Shown: piece after piece, positions 25,001 to 34,000 of the stretch
Layout: every line of letters starts with the position of its first letter
Numbering within the stretch: position 1 is the stretch's first letter
Assembly: GCF_001949145.1 (NCBI RefSeq)
Contig: NW_019091399.1
Location: forward strand, 1,043,049 to 1,107,048
Direction of reading: 5' to 3'
Origin: Acanthaster planci
Taxonomy: Eukaryota; Echinodermata; Asteroidea; Valvatida; Acanthasteridae
DNA: 64,000 nucleotides
The notes under the pieces: model-generated
Database searches by the model: none
What the model was told of the DNA's origin: nothing
Seen by the model: only the letters and a program-made list of their open reading frames with translations
Position numbers and translations under genes: made by a program

Positions 25001-28000
25001 ATGAACTAAATGCAAAGTAAAGGGTGAGACATTTAAACAAAAAAAAGATTTTCCCAAATGAGTAAACAGAACCACCCCTTTAGAGGTTTGACATTTTGAT
25101 TGACACAATCTGGCGTTCATTTTATTGGAAATGATGATTTTTGGAACACTTTACTGTTTAGTCATATCAAAGGAATACCATGAATTAATCGTCAGAACTT
25201 TGTGCCAACTATTTAGATTGTATACAATTTGTTGTGTTTAAAGTTTTCAGTGACACCTTGGTAAAAGTGGGACGTTTTCTAAATGTTTTTCATATTAAAT
25301 GGAAATCCCAGCCTTAATTAAAAGATGCATCTTAGTATGGGAAAGTTTTCTAAATGTTTTTCATATTAAATGGAAATCCCAGCCTTAATTAAAAGATGCA
25401 TCTTATGTCCCATGAGCACTGTAGAGCTCAATATTCAAGCAACTTCATGCCGAATATTTTGCAACAGCTAGACCAAGGATAGCTAGTCAACTGCACAGAG
25501 ATTTGGAAGATGTCTGGGTCCAGTCTTGGATTTGTTTGAATTGATAAAGACAGTTGTTGTTTTGTTATGCCTTTTTTCTTTTTTGGATCATTTTTAGGGG
25601 GGCAGACACTGCCTCATAAATTTTCCAGCTGGGGGGGGTTTGTAGAAGCTATCCGGGATTAAACTCTCCAGACTGTCTCGTTTGGATCTAATTTGCATCT
25701 AGTAATCCCTTTTCCCAAAGGAAGCAATTTCTGGGAGTTTTCCCAGTGAAAACAAGCCTGTTATTTAGATCAGCCGTGCTAAAATTGGACATTGTGATAC
25801 CAGTAGGCCTTGGTGTCATCATGTTGTGGGTTGGCAATAGACATCTGTAGAATTTGGAAAAACTCACAAATTCAGCAACAGACAATGGAGTTTGTCTTTT
25901 CTTCTAAAATTCTCCACAAACAGTTTTTCCACAACCTTCCTCTTGTCCAGAGGTCTGTTTTCTTCCCTTGTGACCTCCTGTGACCCAGAGTTTGACCACC
26001 CCAACACAGTGCCACTGACCCTCCCTTCCACTACAACTCAATAAAAAAAGGAGGCCCTTCAATGGTGTCAACCACCCATTTACACTACCTGCAACAAGCG
26101 TGGACAAAATCATTTATCAAGGATGACGGGTTTACTCACAAAGCCCGGGCATGAAAAATGCCCAGTTTACTTGAAAATGGCAAGTCTGAGGATTGCAGGC
26201 ACTAACTGCATGTGTCAGGTCATTAACCTTTAGTGCCTTGTTTTCTTCAAAAGCTGCAGGTTATCCTTCATTTAACTGTTCACTTGTCTTCTTTTTTGTT
26301 CCAAGTGAAAGAAAGTTACTCTGAATTGTTTTCTGTCCATAAACTGTGACATGCAGATTACACATCCACAATTTTGTTTGAGAACCGACAACATCTTAAA
26401 TTTTGAAGTCACTGAATCGATTTGTCTTGAGAGTGTCCATATTGTTGAAAGATGCATTTTGAAACTTTACTTTCAAAGTATTGCGTTCACACCAGTAACA
26501 GCTAGATTGTACACAAGTGAAGTGTTACATTGGTAAGATTTAAAGACTGTTTTCCAAAACCACTTGTTGTACTTACCAGTCATGTGATGCCACTAGAATG
26601 CAAGCAAACAGTATTTCACCCTGCCCATGGGGAGTTGTAACTTTGTGGAAACCCACCTCAGTGGGTCAGTAATCTATGACAGTCAAATCACCCAATGAAA
26701 AACACAGTATATCGGGTCAAGTAAATGATTGCTGGGAAGTGTCACAAATATCCCCGATTGCATCTGTCTGATTTGATGGATGACTTCTTCAGTAGTACCC
26801 GCCTTGCTGGTCCATTAGACACACCTGTCTTGGCTCCCCTGAATTTTCCCCCACTTGTTTTTTGTTTCATCCACACTTTCTGACAGCCAATTGTAAATAC
26901 AGGATGAATGTCTTCACTTGTGGTTTGGAATCATTTGACCACCTGTGAAAATGAATACAGTAGATCCAAACAAGTTTTGGATTTTAGTCACAGGGCAGGG
27001 AGTTTCCAACAGTGAATCTGAGTCTGGCCCAAAGTTCCCACCTCAAACCCTTTTTGTGACTGGTCACCAGTTCTCAAACCAGATTCAGAAAAGTGTCATG
27101 CAGCTTCAGAGCAGGGCCTGATCCAAGTTTTAAAAAAGTGATCTGGTGTGCAAGGATGAATTTATAGCCTGCAGTTCTGACCACAGGAGGGGCAATGTTG
27201 ATTTTACCTTTATGCAACCCCATGAAAAGTGTAAGGTGATATAGCTGGATGGTGTGTTGCTGTTTGGTGGTTTTGGTTGCCCAGTGATAAATTAAAATCT
27301 CCCCCATCTTTTGATTTGTGTAAAGGTTGATCATTATAAAGGATCACCATCAATCTTGGAGTGGCCCACAGCACGATGTTTGCATCGCTCTTTCAAAAAG
27401 AAGTCATGCATTTCGTCCAAAGCTGCTAAACTGATTTTTGTCGTGATTGATATACGATAAGTACAGAAAGGAGGGGTTTTTTTACTTGATACAGTTAAGG
27501 GTTCTCCTGCATGGATAAACAAGTGAATGGTGTATATTTCATAGACTGCCTTGAGCTCTTGAAGTAAAGTTACAAAAAAAATGATCGAATTGAGAAACCA
27601 CAAACTGTGTAAGGTTTCAAGCTGTCTTTTTACTGGAACAACATACGTGGAGGCCTACCTGTTTTTGTAACAGTTGGGTACCCACAGAACTGTAAAATCC
27701 TGGCAAATCGTAGCAAAAGCAAAGTACATGTATGTTGACAGCACAGATTCTTGATGACTACATGTACCCTTGCTAATGCCCTATCAACATGTACCCTTGC
27801 TAGTGTACTCTCTTCTGCAATCTCAATCATATGAAATTGTCAGCAACTGAACTCAAAAACAAAGCATTAGCTTTTGATGCATAGCAAAGGCTTCCTCCTG
27901 TTTCGAACTCATGGTATGTCAGTATTTTGGGATAAAAAGTTGTACCTGTCTCTCAGAAAAGGTGTGTTGAAATCTGAACTTAATTCTGAAAATGGATCTG

Positions 28001-31000
28001 GGTACCTGACATTTTTGTCAGCTGTTAGTTTCTGAAGAATTCATCACGACAACAGTTAAGTTGGTGTGCTGCGTTCAACATCCCTATTAGATTTACATGT
28101 ACAGATACCCCATCAAGTGCTTTCCATTTCTAAAAAATGAAACTAACTTGATTTGCAGCAGAGGCAAGAATGGACCCCATGTGTGAATGTTTGACTTTTG
28201 AGAATGGTACGAACAGGGATCGTAAGATACAGAACTATGATTCTGACTTGGAATCGAAATGTAAATCTTCTCAAGTCCTTTGGAAAACTTTAGTTCTTGA
28301 TCTGGTAAAAGCTGTTTAGAATATGCATTTTATTAGAAGATGAAGTAGCTGGCGTGCTACAGCATTAAGTTTGCATTTTTGTTTTTCACTGAAGTTTTAC
28401 TAACAACCAATGTGTAATTCCTTAGAGATATTTCAAAACTGGTACCCTCTATAGGTGTTTATGCCTGGCATGATTGTGTAGATATTTTCAAAACTGTAAT
28501 CTCTGCTTGTCACTTTTGTAGACGTAAAGCGATTGCGCCACATGAATTATTATACACAGGCCTTAGTTTCAAAATGTCAGGAGATGGGGTCTGACTGTGT
28601 TAAGAAATGCATGCCTTGATTTTGTTCTCGTTTTTGGCGCAGTTGCAAACATCCGGCAAAAAAAGTAAATTTGGCTGGGAAAAATGTGGACTATTTGTTC
28701 TGATAAGCCTATTCTATTTTTGCTGCTGAACCTTAGACAGATGGCAAACAAACTGCAATATGATACACTTAACTTTCATGAAAGCGATTGGCTGTTATGA
28801 GACCTCTTGATGATTTGCTGTAAATCACAAGGTTTGTTTAGTTCCGTCAGTTTGTAACAAGTGCCGCTGGCCCACGCCGGGCTGGCCCTCTCTCCAACAA
28901 ATTGCTCATTTGGAGTGTTGGTAAGCGTTAACGCTATGATGAATAATGGCACTTAATTCTTCATAGTCACTGTCATCCGGTCCCGCAAAGTTTGCACAAG
29001 ATGTAAACATTTACAATTGTACATTCTCTCTCTTCCGCTCGTTTCTTGCTTGGTTTATGAGCTCAAGGAGAGAAGGATGTCTTTTCTGTTTTTTTGCTGG
29101 TGGCGCTGTGTTCCCGAGTCTGACCCCCTCTGGATCCTTACCCACAAAATGTCGAGTGTCACTGACCTTTCGCCTTCCATTTGAAGGGCCAACTAATCCT
29201 CATCAAGTGTCCATGGCATTACAAGAACCATGCCAGCTTCATCCACTTTTGCCGAATACCTGACTGATGGCAATACGAATTTGTGTAAAATTTCATGTCC
29301 ATATACTTCTAAATTGCTAGTGACAGGTGAAAAACTGTATGGCGTGTTGTGCTCATTTCAACAGTTGCTTTTGTGGCAGAAGGCAGAGTTGTTTACTTGA
29401 GTCACAGAACTGGGTCACTCCGCTAAAGTGAGAAAAATGTCTCTTGACTTCATTTTGCTCGGGGAAAATCATGTAGTAATATTATCCAGTTCTTTTCGAA
29501 ATAGTCTCCTATAACCAACCTAGATTGAAGTTGATCTGCTTTTTATGTTGCAGAGCCAATTTGAAAAACATTTGGATCAGTGTGACCTGTCTTTAGGGTA
29601 AAAAGAAAGACATAGTCGTACAGTGCCCTTTGAAAGACACTTTGCAGGTTCTACTTTTTCTCGAAACAGCACCTGGACTGCCAATTATACATTTATGTAC
29701 AGTTGTTCACTGTTCCTTCTTTCTGTTGTGCAAGAAGTACCAGATTTTGGTGATTTCTGTTCACACTGTTACGGGGAGTGCCCTGTAATGACGTCTTTAC
29801 CTCATCTGTAATATGTGTAACATCACAGACAAGAAGCACTTCCAGGAATAATCCCAAACTCCCAACGAGCATTTTTTTTCCTTGAAAAATTCTGCCTTGA
29901 TAGTCAGTGGTTTTAGTTCAGCCCACATGAATTTGGAAAGGTTGTGCATTGGCACGTTCTTGTTCTTAGAAATGATCGAATGGTTCTCTGTGAATTTTTA
30001 GATACAGGTACATGTACATGGAGGTAGTTATTAGTACTTCAAGGGAGGAGAATCTTGTAGGCTCAAACCTTGTCTCACTTGACATTTTACGTTTGTTGCT
30101 TTCTTTTGGGAGACATATGCCTTTCGGCGACAGATTAATTTAAACTTTTAGCTTCCCTGGCTATCACACTGTCTATTATTGTCTGTTTTTAAATATTTGT
30201 TAGTTTTTCACCCGATAGTTTTAGGTTTTAATTTGAAAACCCAAATAAGTATAATTATTATTTCCCCTCCTAAATCCTTCAATTTCAATGGGATGCTACA
30301 CACACCCAAGGGGGTTGGGGTAAAAAAAATCAATATTTACATTGCTACGAGGGGAAACATCCTGTGTACTTAATGTACATGTATCACATTTACCAACAAA
30401 GGTTTTTCCCCAAGTTGAGATTTACTTCAATTTTTTTCCTTTCAGCGGGAGACTTTAGTCACATTTTGGTAGGTGAATGTTATAGCCATCACATCAGTTA
30501 AAAACATCTCCCCACAAACTATGTCTCATTCACATTTGAGTCACCACCAATAGGTTTCTTGCAGCAGCTGGAAAAAATTATCACATCTTGTTTTGGAGTT
30601 TTAGCTTGGAGGTAATTCAGTATGTTCAGTGTTGTGATGATTGTGTGATCATGTATTTAGCAAGATATTGTGTCTGTATATTCCTCACAGCGATGGCTCC
30701 ATTAAAGAGTGGGACTTGTACAGCATGACATGCGTGAGGGCACTACATGGCCACAAAGGGTCCGTCCGGGATGTTAAGGTATGCCTTATAATTATTTCAA
30801 TTTGACCTCATGTGGGAGCTATAAAACCTACATGCTTTTATAACGAAGTGGAAAGATGCAAAGTAAAAATAGTTTGTGCATATCAAGATATAAAAGTTGA
30901 ATTTTTTCGCAAAATTTCCACGTTTTCTCTTCACTTTCAAAGAGACCTGTGTATGTGATCAGTTGCAAACACATACAAGCAGTTCATTTTGAAATCAAAG

Positions 31001-34000
31001 AAAAAATGAGGAAGTTTTGTTGCAAAACCCAGCGTTTGTTTGTCCACATTTCTTACATGCTGTGTGTTAAAGACCTTTTGCCATTCTCATTGTTCAGGTA
31101 TACATGTAGGTAACGCTAACAACAGTCCTGTTTTCTCTCTTTATTTTGCGTTCTTGCAGAATATCTTCACATTACGATTACAAACACATGTACTTCAGCT
31201 ATATTTTGAAATTAACATTGGGCTGATGTTTTAGGCATTGTATCGCCTCAGGCAGTCAGACCTGGGACTAATTACACACTTTAGGTCATATGTAATCGTT
31301 CATGGTAGGATTAGTCAGAAATAGGAGGAGGCATCTCTTTGAAAGAAGACAAAATGTAAGGAGTGCAAAAAGGATGTCTAGTCTCTCTGCTCTTCTATTT
31401 GAAAATAGATGTATGCACATTCATGCAGTTGCCATCAACACATTAGTCCTCGGGCTCCCCTTCCTTGGAGCTTACAGCTGCTAAAGACTCTTGACATCCC
31501 CTATTTCCCCCAAACCACCCTCAATTCACCTTTGATAGCAGGATGTGTCCAAAATGAGCATTTTATGGCTAAAGGCTCTGACTACTTTCCATGATTTGCT
31601 AATGGCAAAGACAGAAGGCATAGCAGAAGCCACAAAATATGTCAGCTATGCACTCGTAAACATGTGTGACCCGTCCCTATGGGAAAACAGGTTGAACAGA
31701 GGGATGAAAATGTAGCAAAAGTGGATTTTTGTTCTTACGAAGGGACAGATATCTTTGCTAATTAATTTTGGCTAATCAACTGGGGTGTTCATTCTAATCA
31801 CTGGGGTGATGTAAAAGTTCACCTTTCAAAGAATCATTTAAAGTTTTCTTACTGAACAAAGTTTTGGCAAAGTAGTAGTTTTTGCAGTTTTAAAATAGTA
31901 GAAACTTCCCTTGCTTCCCTTCAAAATGGTTTTTCTTCCAAATCCACATATCCATCCCTTCTTCAAACGGAGCACCACATTGTTCCCCAGGATATGGGTC
32001 AAGTAGCCAGGGAGGCAGGGAAAGAGTTCTTTAAGGGATTTCATTTCTGAGCACAACCCAGGAAAGTTAGAATGTCCAACAACCTGATGCTCCCCATGGT
32101 TGCCTGAAGTGTGAGTATTCCAAAATACCCATGCCCAGGTTACTGACACCGCACACTGCTTCTCCAGAGACTTGCCCCCCTGACTCAGACCCGCTTATCT
32201 GTGGCTAGCCAAAAGCTCACTGCAATATATCTTGCCTCATCAACTCTAATTAAGATAGAAGACATGGATTGGGAGGGGCACCTCGCATGAAGACTCCAAG
32301 GATTTGAAGACTCCAAGGATTTGTCACAGGCGTTATCAGATGCCAAGTTTTGGTGTGTACAGTTCTGAATGGCAGTGCAGAAAAGCCACCGGGAAAACGG
32401 CAGATTCCCTCACCAGATTTCTGGCAGATATTTTGCTCGTAAAATTCTGGAGGGATGTGTGTAATTGATGCTGATCCCTGCGAAAGACACCTTCAATAGC
32501 CATTAACAGGAAAATCTGTCATTGGCTTGGAACTTGTTGTGACTTTAAGAAAGTGTTGTCCATTGGATGTGATTGGTTCCTTGAAAAAGTATTGTTGCTC
32601 TTGCCAATTTTCTTGTTGGCATGCCAGGGTTTTCACAATATCTGAAGATTTCAGTTTTGTTTCTCTGGAAGAAATTGAATTGAAGCTTCACTCTTCTCTC
32701 CAAGTGTGGAAATTATTGCAGAGATTGAGATCCAAACTGTCAAAATTTGTGCTGGCTGTTATGCAACACCCTGCCTTATGTGGTGACATGCATTGATTTC
32801 TGAAAGGAAAAAGGCATTGATTTTATTGCAAGAACTTCTCTATCCAGCATGGAGCTGATGGGCACATGATGAACATAGCCTCATTACCTTGGTAACAATG
32901 TATTCCTTCAGCATAAGGCTTCATCACGTTGGCCATTTCTAGGCTCTCGTCTTCACAGAGATTGAGTGCATTACACATTGTGTCACATACAACAGCTCTC
33001 CCCGAAATGTGGACATCAGTCTTCTTGTTTCTTGAGGAAACTTCTAACATGAGACACATACCAACAAGAAAGCAATATGGCGTTGATCACTTTGCAGGAA
33101 AGCAAAAGGTGCTGAATTGATGGTGCGTTTCCATGGTAGACTTTTGGGCCTTCTGCCACTTTACAGTTGATATGCAGGTGCGGGCCAGAGATGGAGACTG
33201 TTATTCTGGAGCCATCGGGGCCTATTTCTTGAGCCCGCCCGAGCTATTTTGTTCCAATCAACTGAAAGGTTTAAGCCAAATTCTCTTGGGCTGAGTGTTG
33301 CTCGTGCCGGGTGTTGTCAAAGCTCCTCAACTCTTTTATCATTGCTCTTCACGCCTCAAAATGGCCGGGGCTGCATGAATTCTCTTTGAGACACCTCTTT
33401 GATGGCCTCTGCAACCCAGCGGGAGTACTGCCATTTTGGGATTAGATCAAAAGAGGATACCGGTAGCTGTAAACTGTCCATTGGGTCGCATCAAAACTTT
33501 GAGTGCACATTCAGGGTTGGTGTCAGGAGTGTGATGAATTCTTTGCAAAAAAAGTGGTAACAGTTGTGAACTTCAAATTTCATGTTTATTCATGATTTCC
33601 ATTGTGACAGGGATGTCAGAGAGCAATTGAGTACTTGGCATTTGACTGATCATCTGATTCATGATTTTCCCAGAAGATGTTTGGCCTTCACAAAAGTTCA
33701 TTGCACCAATTACCTTGGGCGAATTACCAAATAGATGTACATAAGTATTTTACTCTGTCATCGCTGGATAACACATTTAACTACATTAGGCTTCAATCAA
33801 AAAAGTGCACCCTCTTGGATGCATAGTTCTTCCCATCCATCAAAATGCCATGTGGAGCGGAAAGATACAATTCTGCAGAAATTCATCGTCATTTTAACTT
33901 GGAAATGGATCTGTGATCCCTTCCCCCTTGAATCCCTCCACATTTCCTGGTCTAGTTATGCACCAGATTAAAAAAGATGATAAGTTGATAACACATCGCA

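Larger units (their letters stand above)
18353..30690 (+). other. Intron L, 12.3 kb
   Basis: Longest intron. The MITE-like element (18555-18749), the ACTTG-rich block (18757-19143), short tandem duplications (24579, 25268, 27760) and ACATGTACATGTA clusters at 21500, 24783 and 30009 lie here. Open frames up to 185 codons occur on both strands (for example 21022-21579), but they overlap antiparallel and show no domain. The acceptor is TATTCCTCACAG. I see no nested gene. Confidence 0.85.
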
